64,000 nt of DNA from Akkermansia muciniphila (GTDB lineage: Bacteria; Verrucomicrobiota; Verrucomicrobiia; Verrucomicrobiales; Akkermansiaceae): assembly GCA_945873305.1 (NCBI GenBank), contig CAMCCX010000001.1:42498-106497 (forward strand). The letters run 5' to 3'. Under the pieces are notes generated by a model that saw only the letters and a program-made list of their open reading frames with translations, did not search any database and was not told where the DNA came from. Shown one piece after another: positions 43,179 to 52,569 of the stretch. The first letter of the stretch is position 1. Every line of letters starts with the position of its first letter. A program made the position numbers and the translations under genes.

Positions 43179-46100
43179 TCAGTGGAAATCATGCGACCGC
43201 GCGGCGTGCTCCGGCTCGATCCCGGACAGCGGCTCGATGTGGAATACATAGACAGTGGGCTGGTCGCCCTCGGAGCGCTGGAGAATGCCCTCCACCCGGA
43301 GAAACGGCTCGCTGGTGATCACGCCCCGCAGGCGGTGAAACGTGGTTTTCGGGACGAAGAGATTGGCGATGCCGGTCTCGTCTTCGAGGGAAATGAAACA
43401 ATGTCCCTTGGCGGTGCCGGGCCGCTGGCGGCAGATCGCCATGCCGGCGACGGTGACGGGAATGCCGTGCGGGAGGTTTTGTAAATCGCTGGCGCGGAGA
43501 ATGTTGCGGGTGCCTTGATTTTCCCGCCAGAGAAATATCGGGTGCGGGCCGGTGCTGGCTCCTTGCGTGGCGAAGTCGGCCGACAAGCGCTCCGCCGCCG
43601 ACATGACCGGCAGAATCCCGTGCCGGACCGGGCGGCGCGGCAGGAGCAAATCATCATGCAAGGGCAGCTCGACTTGCCACAAGGCTTCGCGCCGGTGGCT
43701 GATTTCCGGCAGCCCGTTCAAGGCGCCGGCCTGGGCGAGCGCGCGTTTTTCCTTCGCGCCCGGCCGCACCCGCGCGAGGAAATCCTCCAGCGAGGAAAAC
43801 TCCGATTTCTCCCTTTCGCCGGTGATCCGGCCCGTCGTCGCGGCGGACAAGCCTTTGATGCGGTGCAGGCCGAGGCGCAGGGTGCCGGCGCTTTCCACTT
43901 CCGTTAGTTCGTTGCTCCGGATGCAGGAAACCGGCCTGATGCGGACGCCGTGGCGTTGCGCGTCCTGCAGCAGCGTGTTGACCGAGTAGAAACCCATCGG
44001 CTGGTGGTTGACGAGTCCGGCGTAGAATTCCGCCGGGTGGTGGACCTTGAGCCAGCAACTCGCGTAGGCGATGAGCGCGAAGGAAATGGCGTGGCTCTCC
44101 GGAAATCCGTAAAGCGCGAATGAGCCGATAGACGCGACGATTTTCTCCTGCACCTCGGCCGCGACTCCGCGCTCGCCCATCCGCAGGCGGAGCTTGGCGG
44201 TGACGCTTTCCATGCGGTCGTCGCTGCGCTTGAAGGCCATCGCCCGCCGGAGCTCGTCGGCCTCCGCGCCGCTGAATCCGGCCACCGCCATCGCCATCCG
44301 CAGCACTTGTTCCTGGAACAACGGGACGCCTAACGTGCGCGCCAGGATTTCCTCGCAGGCGGGGTGGATGCAGTCGATTTTCTCGCGGCCGTTGCGCCGG
44401 TTCAGGTAGGGATGGACGAGGTCGCCCACGATCGGGCCGGGCCGGATGATGGCCACCTGGATGGCGAGATCGTAAAACGTCCGCGGCCGCATGACCGGCA
44501 AGGTGGCCATCTGCGCGCGGCTTTCCACTTGGAAAGTGCCGATGGTGTCGGCGCGGGAAAGCATCTCGAAGACCGCCGGATCGTCCATCGGGATCGCCGC
44601 CAGATCGAGCGGCTGGCCGAGGCGGGAGCGGATTTCCAAGGCGTGCTCGAGCGCGGCTAACATGCCGAGTCCGAGCAGGTCGATTTTCACCATCCCCATG
44701 TCCTCGCAGTCGTCCTTGTCCCACTGGACGACGGTGCGCCCCGGCATGGTGGCGGGTTGCAACGGCACCACCGCGTCGAGCCCGTGGTCGCAGACGATCA
44801 TCCCGCCGGAGTGCTGGCCGAGGTGGCGCGGCATCCCGAGCACGGCATGATAGAGATGGCAAAGCGCCGGCAGCCGCGGGTGCGACGGCGGCAAAATCCC
44901 CGCGACGCGCTCCTCGAACGCCGCCTTTCCGCCCTCGGAAGCAGACGCGCTGCCGGAAAACCGCTCCGCCACCGAGGGCGGGAAACCGAGCACCTTGCTC
45001 ATTTCCCGGAACGCGGATTTCGGGCGGTAAGTGATGACGTTGGCGGTCATCGCCGCGTTGCGCGCGCCGTATTTTTTGAAAACGTGCTGGATCACCTCCT
45101 CGCGGCGCTCGCCGGAGGGGAAGTCGATGTCGATGTCCGGCCAGCTCTTGCGGTTTTCGGATAGAAACCGCTCGAACAACAGCCCGCCGCCGACCGGATC
45201 GACGGCGGTGATGCCCAGCGCGTAACAGACCACCGAGTTCGCCGCCGAGCCGCGCCCCTGGCAGAGGATGCCGCGCCCGCGGGCGAACTCGACGAGGTCG
45301 TGGACGATGAGGAAATAACCGGGAAATCCCAAGCGGTGGATCATCGCCAGCTCGTGCTCCAACTGGCTTTTCACCCGCTCGCTGCAAATCCCGTAACGCC
45401 GCGACGCGCCGGCGTAGGCGTGGCGGCGCAGCAGCGTCGTCTGCTCGGTGAGCGAAAGCGGATTCCCCCGGCCGTCCGGGAAATCCGGGAAGCGGTAGTC
45501 GAGGTTTTCCAAGGTGAAGCCGATGCGGTCCGCGAGGCGCAGCGTGTTTCCAACAGCTTCTGGCAGGTCGGAAAACAGCGCGGCCATTTCGCGCGGGGAT
45601 TTCAAATGCCGCTCGCCGTTGGGCGCGAGCAGGCGGCCCGCGCGGTCGAGCGGCAGGTGGTGGCGGAGACAGGCGAAGGCGTCCGCCAGCCGGCGGTCGC
45701 CGCGCGTCGCGTGCAGCGGCGCGTTGCTGGCTAACAGCGGCAGCCGGAGATGCGCTGCCAGATCGACGAGCTCGCGGTTCAGCCGGCCGTCATCCCGCAG
45801 GCCGTGGCGGTGGATTTCCACATAGACGTTGCCGCGGCCGAAAAGCCCGGTCAAACGCTCGGCGGCGCGCAGCGCGCCCTGACGGTCGTTCGCTAACAAG
45901 GGTCGGCAGACCGGTCCGTCGCGGTCGCCGGTGAGGGCGAGCAGATGGTTTCCTGTTGGAGAAATCCCGTGATCTCCGCCCGGCAGCAGGTGGCGGTCCG
46001 TGAGATGCCGCGACAGCGCCCGGTAGCCGTCGCGCGAGGCGCAGAGCACCGGAAAGCGCGTCCCGTCCGGCAGGTCGAGCAGGCTGCCGACCACCGCGCG

Positions 46101-46283
46101 GACGCCGCATTCCTTGGCCGCGTGGTGGGCGCGGGCGGAGCCGTAAAAGCCCGCCCGGTCGGTGATGGCGATGGTGCCGTAGCCGAGTTCCGCGGCGCGG
46201 CGGACCATGGCTTCCGGCTGGCTCGCGCCTAGCAGGAACGAGAAGGCGGAATGCGCGTGCAGCTCTGCGAACTCCGGTTTCAT
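43179..46283 (-). CDS. dnaE2: Error-prone DNA polymerase III alpha (DnaE2/ImuC)
   Basis: This 1034-aa C-family polymerase does mutagenic translesion synthesis with ImuB. The N-terminal PHP domain starts FAELHAHSAFSFLLGASQPE. The palm has PDIDIDFPSGERREEVIQHV with the catalytic acidic cluster and the FxSENRKSWPD lead-in. Later motifs are GRGSAANSVVCYALGITAVD, QVAIIRPGPIVGDLVHPYL and GFPESHAISFALIAYASCWL; a C-terminal OB fold follows (IPVTVAGMAICRQRPGTAKG). Length suits DnaE2 rather than replicative DnaE1. The start at 46283 overlaps the imuB stop (ATGA), so the two are translationally coupled. Confidence 0.95.
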   Translation of the reverse strand: MKPEFAELHAHSAFSFLLGASQPEAMVRRAAELGYGTIAITDRAGFYGSARAHHAAKECGVRAVVGSLLDLPDGTRFPVLCASRDGYRALSRHLTDRHLLPGGDHGISPTGNHLLALTGDRDGPVCRPLLANDRQGALRAAERLTGLFGRGNVYVEIHRHGLRDDGRLNRELVDLAAHLRLPLLASNAPLHATRGDRRLADAFACLRHHLPLDRAGRLLAPNGERHLKSPREMAALFSDLPEAVGNTLRLADRIGFTLENLDYRFPDFPDGRGNPLSLTEQTTLLRRHAYAGASRRYGICSERVKSQLEHELAMIHRLGFPGYFLIVHDLVEFARGRGILCQGRGSAANSVVCYALGITAVDPVGGGLLFERFLSENRKSWPDIDIDFPSGERREEVIQHVFKKYGARNAAMTANVITYRPKSAFREMSKVLGFPPSVAERFSGSASASEGGKAAFEERVAGILPPSHPRLPALCHLYHAVLGMPRHLGQHSGGMIVCDHGLDAVVPLQPATMPGRTVVQWDKDDCEDMGMVKIDLLGLGMLAALEHALEIRSRLGQPLDLAAIPMDDPAVFEMLSRADTIGTFQVESRAQMATLPVMRPRTFYDLAIQVAIIRPGPIVGDLVHPYLNRRNGREKIDCIHPACEEILARTLGVPLFQEQVLRMAMAVAGFSGAEADELRRAMAFKRSDDRMESVTAKLRLRMGERGVAAEVQEKIVASIGSFALYGFPESHAISFALIAYASCWLKVHHPAEFYAGLVNHQPMGFYSVNTLLQDAQRHGVRIRPVSCIRSNELTEVESAGTLRLGLHRIKGLSAATTGRITGEREKSEFSSLEDFLARVRPGAKEKRALAQAGALNGLPEISHRREALWQVELPLHDDLLLPRRPVRHGILPVMSAAERLSADFATQGASTGPHPIFLWRENQGTRNILRASDLQNLPHGIPVTVAGMAICRQRPGTAKGHCFISLEDETGIANLFVPKTTFHRLRGVITSEPFLRVEGILQRSEGDQPTVYVFHIEPLSGIEPEHAARSHDFH

Positions 46284-47743
46284 CGGTAAATCCCCTCGAG
46301 TGTCCAGCGGTCCGGCGTTTGAAAAACGAGCCGCAACAGATGGCGGCTCGCCAGCTGGACGTCCCACTCCAGCCGCTGCCACGCTCCGGCCGGTTCCCAC
46401 CACGCGCCGGACGCGGGGAAGGGGCCGCGGCGGTCGGTGATCTCGCCCGGGTGCGGGCCGTTGAGCAACGCCATCGGCCACGGTTGGCGGCCGCGCGATT
46501 CGTAGGCCACCGCGATTTCGCGGGGCGGGCGGAACCGGTGCAAAGGTAGCGGACAGTCCGGATAGGTCGGCGGAGCGGAAACGGCCGCCGGGTGGAGTGT
46601 GAAAGAGTCCGGGCGAAATGACTCCGCCGGCACCGGGATGCCGACGCGGCCCGGGCCTAGCAGCGCTTCGAGTTTCGCCAGCGTTTCCGCCCAGCGCTCC
46701 GGCTGCGGCAGGTGCCGGCCGAACCATTCACGCTGCGCCGCCGTGGCGAAGCTCGTCTCGGCATCAAGCTGCAACGCCGCCACCGCCGCGTCGGGCCGCA
46801 GCGATTCCAACAAGGTTTGCAGCGGTGCTAACATCCCCTCGACCGCGGCCTGCGGCTCGGGCAGCCGGATCCGCCGCGCCAGCTCGCAGCCGGATTCCAG
46901 GATGAGTCGGAAATCCAGGCTGCTCGCGGCCAAATGGCGTGACGCGAGCCGGCCGGCGAGGGTGTGCAGCAGCCGTTTGAGGGCGAAAACCACGGGCTCG
47001 AGCGAGACCACGGCGTCCTCGAAATCGAACGCCTGCGCGAAGGATTCCGGCGGCCGGTGGAGCCGCAGCAGGCGGCAGGATTTGCCGTGGAGAAGGTCGT
47101 GCCATTTCCCCGGTTCCGGACCCACCCGCTCGACCAGCGCTTGCCGCGGCAGTTTCATGAAATCCCCCAGCGTCCGCAGCCCCCACAAATCCAGCAGCGC
47201 GAGCGCAGCGGAATCCAGCGAGATCGAACCGAGCGCGCCGAGCGGCAACGGCGCGAGATCCGCCGGAGAAACGATGCGTCCCCGCGTGGCCTCGTGCCGG
47301 GCTGCCAGGTTGGCGAGGTCGGGCGTGTCCGCACGGGCGTGATGGATTTCCGCGCCAGCCAGCGACAACCCGTCCAACGCCGCGCACACCGGCGCCGTCC
47401 GGCATGATAGATCGAGCGTCACGCAATCCGCCGCCGTCATCTCGACATCCGCGGTGAGCGATTCGCCGAGGAAAACGAGCTCGTCCCGCAAGGCGGTTTC
47501 CGCCGCCAAATCGCGCGGGATCACCCGCAGGTCCGGGCAGCGGACGAGCGCCCGGTTGAGCGGCCAGCCGGGCCCGATGCCCGCCGTCCGCGCGGCTTGG
47601 TTGATAGAAAGCAGCGGCAGTTTTTCCTGCGGGTCGCGCGGCCCGCGCACGGCGAGGATGGCGCAGGGGAAATCCCGCGCCGCGGGCTGACTCCGCAAGG
47701 CGGCGGCGACCGGGAAATCCGGGAGATGGAGCGCGGCGAACAT
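46280..47743 (-). CDS. imuB: ImuB, non-catalytic Y-family polymerase homologue
   Basis: This 487-aa protein follows the Y-family order but lacks the catalytic acids. The start MFAALHLPDFPVAAALRS has no DxD pair, and the usual SIDE position reads DCVTLDLSC. This is the known state of ImuB, which bridges DnaE2 to the beta clamp. Other segments: INQAARTAGIGPGWPLNRAL near 55, SISLDSAALALLDLWGLRTL with LGDFMKLPRQALVERVG as the HhH-like part, and the ImuB C-terminal region (PLHRFRPPREIAVAYESRGR, DRWTLEGIY). The start at 47743 is chosen over a longer upstream shadow. It sits between imuA and dnaE2. Confidence 0.93.
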   Translation of the reverse strand: MFAALHLPDFPVAAALRSQPAARDFPCAILAVRGPRDPQEKLPLLSINQAARTAGIGPGWPLNRALVRCPDLRVIPRDLAAETALRDELVFLGESLTADVEMTAADCVTLDLSCRTAPVCAALDGLSLAGAEIHHARADTPDLANLAARHEATRGRIVSPADLAPLPLGALGSISLDSAALALLDLWGLRTLGDFMKLPRQALVERVGPEPGKWHDLLHGKSCRLLRLHRPPESFAQAFDFEDAVVSLEPVVFALKRLLHTLAGRLASRHLAASSLDFRLILESGCELARRIRLPEPQAAVEGMLAPLQTLLESLRPDAAVAALQLDAETSFATAAQREWFGRHLPQPERWAETLAKLEALLGPGRVGIPVPAESFRPDSFTLHPAAVSAPPTYPDCPLPLHRFRPPREIAVAYESRGRQPWPMALLNGPHPGEITDRRGPFPASGAWWEPAGAWQRLEWDVQLASRHLLRLVFQTPDRWTLEGIYR

Positions 47744-47748
47744 GGTGG

Positions 47749-48384
47749 TCAGGTGGCGCGGCGGATTTTTTCCGGGACGGCCTGCAGGCGCTCTAGCAGC
47801 TCGCCGCGCGGGCGGTCGAAATCCTCCAGCGAAAGCCCGGCGGAGAGCGACAGCCGCAGGCTCGCGCACGGCACCAGCGGGAAGGCGGCCAGCACGACCA
47901 GCCGCCCGCCGGTGCGTTCGACCGTTTGTTTCAGCCGCCACCAGGCCGCCGCCGGAAGCGAGTTGAGATCGCGCCGCGCCACGCCGGTCGCGTCTAGCAA
48001 CACGAACGGCACGTTGCCGTCATGGACGAGCAAATCCGCCGCCTTGAGCATGTCCAGCGCCGAGTCGCAACGGACCCACAGCAGCTTCGAGCAAGCCGCG
48101 CCGGTGAAGGAACCGGGATCAAAGGCGTCCGCGCCATCGACGAGCACCAGCTCCGGGTGCGGGCTCGTCTCCGCGGGCTCGCCAAGCAGCCCGGCCACCA
48201 GCAGGGCGACGCCCGCGCCGGGTCCCGCAGGCACCACTTCCGAGATGGCCCCGAGGGGAAAAGCCTCGGCGCGGAAAGGTTTTCCCTGCGGCGCGGGCGA
48301 CACCGGCTCCGGCCGCAAGCCATGGGCTTGCGGGAACTTGTCGCGCAATTGCTGTCGTAAAATCTCCACTGCCGGCGAGGCCAT
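47749..48384 (-). CDS. imuA: ImuA, RecA-like accessory protein of the mutasome
   Basis: This 211-aa protein has the ImuA pattern: ISEVVPAGPGAGVALLVAGL near 50, the strand LVLVDGADAFDP, LLWVRCDSALDMLKAADLLV, then FVLLDATGVARRDLNSLPAA and AWWRLKQTVERTGGRLVVLA. It resembles the RecA core but has no intact Walker A lysine motif. It is needed, with ImuB and DnaE2, for damage-induced mutagenesis in other bacteria. First gene of imuA-imuB-dnaE2, 5 bp from imuB. A LexA-type box lies 28-41 bp before its ATG. Confidence 0.88.
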   Translation of the reverse strand: MASPAVEILRQQLRDKFPQAHGLRPEPVSPAPQGKPFRAEAFPLGAISEVVPAGPGAGVALLVAGLLGEPAETSPHPELVLVDGADAFDPGSFTGAACSKLLWVRCDSALDMLKAADLLVHDGNVPFVLLDATGVARRDLNSLPAAAWWRLKQTVERTGGRLVVLAAFPLVPCASLRLSLSAGLSLEDFDRPRGELLERLQAVPEKIRRAT

Positions 48385-48411
48385 GGCGGGACGTTAAGAG
48401 CATTTTTTGAA

Positions 48412-48425
48412 TGTTCAAGCGAACA
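48412..48425. promoter_or_regulatory. LexA-type box upstream of imuA
   Basis: The palindrome TGTTC-AAGC-GAACA matches the TGTTC-N4-GAACA form reported for Verrucomicrobia LexA. On the minus strand a TTGAAC (overlapping the box) and TAACGT 16 bp later could be the imuA promoter, so a bound repressor would cover the -35. Control of imuABC by LexA is common in other phyla. Confidence 0.8.
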
Positions 48426-48517
48426 CTCACATGCGCGCGTTTCAGACGCCCCGCATGCGCATGCCGCAGCGCCTGATTGTGTCTTTGCGATAAGCGCGCG
48501 CGGCAGTAAACTCCAGC

Positions 48518-49114
48518 ATGGAAATCCCCGAGCGGCTGGAACTCGAACTGCGCGACGGCGTGCCGGTCATCGCCCGGCCGTTGATTCCGGAGGACCGCCC
48601 GGCGCTGGCGGAGGCTTACCGGCGGCTTTCGCCGGAGGCGCGCTACAATCGCTTCTGGACCCACACCGGCGAGGTCGTGGGCGATAAAATGCTCGACCGC
48701 GTGCTCCGGCAATGTCCCGAAACCCACGTGACTTGGACCGTACTCGATCCCAGCCGCGAATTCAGTCCGCTGGGCGGCACGAGCTGGTGGCGGGAGGCCG
48801 CCCATCCCGCCGAAGCGGAAATTTCGCTCATCGTGCTGGACGCCGATCAAGGTCGCGGCATCGGCACCTTGCTGCTCGCGCTGATGTGGCTAACCGCTTT
48901 CCGGGCGGGCGCGGAGTCGATGGTCGGTTACGTGCTGGCGGAAAACCGGCAGGCGGCGGGCTGGATGCGCGACTGCGGCGCGAGCGGCGAATGGGACGGC
49001 TACAAGCTGATTTACCGCTGGAATCTGCACGATCTCGACGCGCTTCCGGAAACACGGGCGGCTGCGGAACTCGCCGGCTGGCTCGCGCGGCTGGGGCCGC
49101 TGATTCAGGAGTGA
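48518..49114 (+). CDS. GNAT-family N-acetyltransferase
   Basis: This 198-aa protein has a single GNAT domain. The acetyl-CoA pyrophosphate-binding loop is DADQGRGIGTLLLALMWLTA (about residues 108-127), preceded by strand AEISLIVL. Later GYVLAENRQAAGWMRDCGAS is the usual B-motif region. The N-terminal ARPLIPEDRPALAEAYRRLS resembles the GNAT domain of protein acetyltransferases of the Pat type. The acceptor cannot be deduced. It is divergent from the imuABC cassette, so the box at 48412 lies between their starts, but it is 93 bp from this ATG. Confidence 0.85.
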   Translation: MEIPERLELELRDGVPVIARPLIPEDRPALAEAYRRLSPEARYNRFWTHTGEVVGDKMLDRVLRQCPETHVTWTVLDPSREFSPLGGTSWWREAAHPAEAEISLIVLDADQGRGIGTLLLALMWLTAFRAGAESMVGYVLAENRQAAGWMRDCGASGEWDGYKLIYRWNLHDLDALPETRAAAELAGWLARLGPLIQE

Positions 49115-49287
49115 GCCCATCGTGACGATTTTGCAGAAATTTGCGGCGGGCTGGCACGTATGCAGTCGGCCATGGATTCAACCTCAGCACCGGGATTCGG
49201 ACGGCGGATGCTTTTGGGCGGCGCGCTCGATTTGATGCGGCCCCCGGAAGCGCATCCGGAGCGGTGGAGCCGGGGAAGTTAGAAACT

Positions 49288-50844
49288 TCACCCCGCGTGG
49301 TTGAGGAAATCGAGAATCCCGGCGGCGGCTTTTTCGGAAATGCCGGGGAGCTTGGCAAGCTCGCCGGCCGCGGCTTTTTTCAAGCGCGCGACGCTGCCGA
49401 ATTTCTCCAACAGGAGGCGCTTTTTGTTCGCCGACATGCCGGGGCAGTCGTCGAGCAGGCTTTCTTTCATGCGGCGGCGGTAGAGCAGCGAGTTGTAGCC
49501 GTTGGCGAAGCGGTGGGCCTCGTCGCGGATGCGCTGGAGCAGCTTGAGCGCGCCGCGGTCGTGCGGGATGCGGATGGATTCGCTGCGGCCGGGGACGAAG
49601 ATCTCCTCGTGCTGCTTGGCCAAGCCGACGACCGGCAGGTCGTGCAGGCCGAGGGCTTGCAGCTCCCTGACGGCCATGCCGAGCTGGCCTTTTCCGCCGT
49701 CCACGATGACGAGGTCCGGCAGGAGGATTTTCGCGCGGCCTTCGCGGGCGAGGCGGCGCAGGGCGTCTGTTGGGTTTTCCTGGGAGAACGCGGCGTCGGG
49801 GTTGGCGGCGTTGTTTTCCAACAGGATGCGCGAGTAGCGGCGGCGGATGACCTCGGCCATGGAGGCGAAGTCGTCCTGGCCTGTGACGCTGCGGATGCGG
49901 TAGCGGCGGTAGTTTTTGTTGTCCGGCTTGCCGTCGGTGAAGCGCACCATCGATGCGACGATGTGGTTGGACGAGACGTTGGAGATGTCGAAGCACTCCA
50001 TGACGCGCGGCGGTCCGGCGAGGTGGAGGTGCTCGCCGAGTTCCGCCAGATCCTCGGCGGGCTGGACCGTGGTCTGGATGCCGAGGCCGCGGCTGAACTG
50101 GCGGGACGGGCGGAGGGTTTTTTCCAGGTTCTGGAGGATGTCGCGGAGCTTGGCGGCTTTTTCGAAATCCAGTTGGCCGGCGGCGGCGGTCATTTCCTCG
50201 CGCAGGGAGTCGAAGACCTCGCGCTTGCCCTTGCCATCTAACACGCGGCAGACCTCCTCGATTTTCGCGAAGTATTCCTCGCGGCTGATGCGGGCGATGC
50301 ACGGGGCCGAGCAGTTGCGGATGACGTCGGCGTTGCAGTGTTTGTAGTCCGTCTCGCCGGGCTGGTGGGTGCGGCAGACGCGCAGGCCGAAGCTGCGGTT
50401 GAGCCATTCGAGCGTGCCTAGCAGCGCGGCGGAGTGTGGAAACGGCCCGAAGTAACGGCAGCCGTCGTCCTTCTTCATCCGCGTGGTCACGAAGCGCGGC
50501 CAAGGATCGGCGAGCCGGATTTTGACGAAGTAGAATCGCTTGTCGTCGCGGAGGGCGAGGTTGTAGCGGGGCAGGTAGTCCTTGATGAGCTTGGATTCGA
50601 GCACCAGCGACTCCTCCTCGTTGCGGACGGTGTGGAACTCGAAATCGTGGATCGAGTCGATGAGCGCGCGGGTTTTCACGTCCGCGCGCATTTTCTGGGA
50701 GGCCATGAAATAGGACGAGACGCGGCGTTTCAAATCCAGCGCCTTGCCGACGTAGATGACCAGGCCGAGACGGTCCTTCATCAGGTAAACCCCCGGTCGG
50801 TGGGGCACCTCGCGGAGCTTGGCTTTGAAATCGGGCGTGGACAT
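49288..50844 (-). CDS. uvrC: Excinuclease ABC subunit C
   Basis: This 518-aa nuclease makes both incisions in nucleotide excision repair. The N-terminal GIY-YIG domain is clear (PHRPGVYLMKDRLGLVIYVG then KALDLKRRVSSYF). The UvrB-binding UVR region is at about 200-235 (EVFDSLREEMTAAAGQLDFE). The C-terminal RNase H-like endonuclease domain has ECFDISNVSSNHIVASMVRF and PDLVIVDGGKGQLGMAV, with the catalytic Asp in each. A helix-hairpin-helix pair ends the protein (LPGISEKAAAGILDFL). It is shorter than the about 600 aa of E. coli UvrC but retains all domains. It is divergent from hicA. Confidence 0.95.
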   Translation of the reverse strand: MSTPDFKAKLREVPHRPGVYLMKDRLGLVIYVGKALDLKRRVSSYFMASQKMRADVKTRALIDSIHDFEFHTVRNEEESLVLESKLIKDYLPRYNLALRDDKRFYFVKIRLADPWPRFVTTRMKKDDGCRYFGPFPHSAALLGTLEWLNRSFGLRVCRTHQPGETDYKHCNADVIRNCSAPCIARISREEYFAKIEEVCRVLDGKGKREVFDSLREEMTAAAGQLDFEKAAKLRDILQNLEKTLRPSRQFSRGLGIQTTVQPAEDLAELGEHLHLAGPPRVMECFDISNVSSNHIVASMVRFTDGKPDNKNYRRYRIRSVTGQDDFASMAEVIRRRYSRILLENNAANPDAAFSQENPTDALRRLAREGRAKILLPDLVIVDGGKGQLGMAVRELQALGLHDLPVVGLAKQHEEIFVPGRSESIRIPHDRGALKLLQRIRDEAHRFANGYNSLLYRRRMKESLLDDCPGMSANKKRLLLEKFGSVARLKKAAAGELAKLPGISEKAAAGILDFLNHAG

Positions 50845-50972
50845 ACGGGCTGAGTGCTCCCCATCGAATGGTCGGAATCGAAAAGATCAACCGAAATTCC
50901 CGGAGGCTTGGATCTGCACAAAAAATGATTCCACGCCCTTGCGTCGCACAAGAATTTGTTCAATCTCTTCCC

Positions 50973-51203
50973 ATGGGCAAGGCGGAGAAGCTGAAGGCGA
51001 AAATCATGAACCCGGACCAAGTCCACAACGTGACCTTCGCCGAAGCCGTTTCCGTTCTTGAGCGTGCCGGATTCGTCTGGGACCTCGGGACCGGCAGCCA
51101 TCAGGTTTACCGCCACCCGGACGGCCGCCGGATTACCCTGCCGAAACATGGCAACCTCATCAAACCGATCTACGTCAGCCAAATTCGCGGCCTTCTCCAC
51201 TAA
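50973..51203 (+). CDS. hicA: HicA-family toxin (mRNA interferase)
   Basis: This 76-aa protein has the dsRBD-like HicA core: FAEAVSVLERAGFVWDLGTG then SHQVYRHPDGRRITLPKHGN. The catalytic His of HicA toxins is the one in GSH. Members cleave mRNA and tmRNA. The N-terminus is about 15 residues longer than the shortest HicA proteins. The start at 50973 is preferred; a longer frame reaches 50868 but runs into the divergent uvrC promoter region. hicB follows by 11 bp, giving the usual toxin-first order. Confidence 0.85.
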   Translation: MGKAEKLKAKIMNPDQVHNVTFAEAVSVLERAGFVWDLGTGSHQVYRHPDGRRITLPKHGNLIKPIYVSQIRGLLH

Positions 51204-51214
51204 ATCACCATCTC

Positions 51215-51565
51215 ATGAAATACCTCGTCAAAATCCACTGGTCTGAAGAGGACCAGGCTTACATCGCTAGCGTGCCCGCACTTCCCGGCTGCATCAGCCA
51301 TGGAGACACTTATCCCGAAGCCGCCGCCATGATCGAGGATGCGGCCGACGCCTGGTTGGCCAGCGCGGCCAAACACAACGACCCCATTCCCGAGCCGGAC
51401 CTCGCCGCCGAGGAGATCTCCCGCCTCGCGCCACTGCTCAACCTCTCCAAACTTGCCCGCCTCTCGGGGGTGAATTCCCACACCCTCGCCAGCAAACTGC
51501 GGCGCGGCACCCGCTTCACCGAAGACGAGTCCCGCCGCATCCTTGACGCGCTGCATGGCGTGTGA
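51215..51565 (+). CDS. hicB: HicB-family antitoxin
   Basis: This 116-aa antitoxin has the partial RNase H-like HicB fold, WSEEDQAYIASVPALPGCIS then HGDTYPEAAAMIEDAADAWL. A C-terminal helix-turn-helix, LNLSKLARLSGVNSHTLASK, would bind its own operator. It neutralises HicA and autoregulates the pair. Its stop is 6 bp from the ribD stop on the other strand. Confidence 0.88.
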   Translation: MKYLVKIHWSEEDQAYIASVPALPGCISHGDTYPEAAAMIEDAADAWLASAAKHNDPIPEPDLAAEEISRLAPLLNLSKLARLSGVNSHTLASKLRRGTRFTEDESRRILDALHGV

Positions 51566-51570
51566 ACATC

Positions 51571-52569
51571 CTAACTCCTCACAACTCCCCGCACCCGAAC
51601 ATCGCTTCCCAGTTGTTGGAAATCGGTTTCTTCCAAACGCAGCGACTCTTTCAGCCCCGCGCCGGCGAGGCCGGGCGAGGGGCCGCCGCAGAGGAGGGGC
51701 GCGTAATAGACGACGACTTCATCGACCAGGCCGGCCTCGAACATCGCGGCGGAAAACACGCCGCCGGCTTCGATCATCACCGAGAGCACGCCTTGCTCGC
51801 GGGCGAGGTTGCGCAGGATTTCCGCGAGGTCGCCGCGCGGGCGGATGAGGGTGCGCTCCATCGATTCGTCGAGCGACAAGGTTTCCGGGAAATCTGAAAC
51901 GACGACGCGCCACGGTTGCTGGCGCCCGGCTAACAACTCCGGGACGCGGATGGTCAGGGCGGGCTGGTCGCGGCGGACGGTCTCGCCGCTGGTGAGGATG
52001 GCGTCCACGGTGGCGCGGAGTTTCTGGACGTCGGCGCGGGCGGGCTCGCCTGTTAGCCACTGGCCTTCGCCAGGCGGGCGGGTGATGCGGCCGTCGAGGC
52101 TCATCGCGGATTTCCAGATGACCCATGGTAATCCCGTGTCGCGGACTTTGAAAAACGGCCGGAGGAGTTTCTCCGCTTCCTCGCGGCAGACGCCGGAAAG
52201 AACGTCGATGCCGGCGGCTCGCAGCAAGGCGTCGGCGCGTCCGGCGTGGTCGGGATTGCGGTCCACGACGGCGTAAACCACGCGGGCGATTCCCGCGTCG
52301 ATCAAGCCCTGCGTGCATGGCGGCGTGCGGCCGTGGGTGGAGCAGGGTTCGAGCGTGATGTAAATGGTCGCGCCGCGGACATCCTTGTTAGCAGCGTCTG
52401 CCAGAGCCTCGCGCTCGGCGTGCGGCCGGCCGGCGGCGCGGTGCCAGCCTTTTCCCAGCAACTCGCCGCTTTTCACGATCACCGCGCCGACGGGCGGGTT
52501 CGGCGCGGTTTTGCCGACACCGTTGCGCGCCTCGTCCAGCGCGAGATTCATCCAGTGCTCGTCTGTCAT
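51571..52569 (-). CDS. ribD: Bifunctional riboflavin biosynthesis deaminase/reductase
   Basis: This 332-aa enzyme does the second and third steps of riboflavin synthesis. The N-terminal deaminase has the zinc site PHAEREAL and LEPCSTHGRTPPCTQGLID. The C-terminal reductase starts near 155 (PWVIWKSAMSLDGRITRPPG), with LTGEPARADVQKLRATVDAI and MIEAGGVFSAAMFEAGLVDE for NADPH and substrate. Length is normal. Its ATG overlaps the mscS-type stop (ATGA), so the two are translationally coupled even though unrelated in function. It is convergent with hicB. Confidence 0.93.
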   Translation of the reverse strand: MTDEHWMNLALDEARNGVGKTAPNPPVGAVIVKSGELLGKGWHRAAGRPHAEREALADAANKDVRGATIYITLEPCSTHGRTPPCTQGLIDAGIARVVYAVVDRNPDHAGRADALLRAAGIDVLSGVCREEAEKLLRPFFKVRDTGLPWVIWKSAMSLDGRITRPPGEGQWLTGEPARADVQKLRATVDAILTSGETVRRDQPALTIRVPELLAGRQQPWRVVVSDFPETLSLDESMERTLIRPRGDLAEILRNLAREQGVLSVMIEAGGVFSAAMFEAGLVDEVVVYYAPLLCGGPSPGLAGAGLKESLRLEETDFQQLGSDVRVRGVVRS

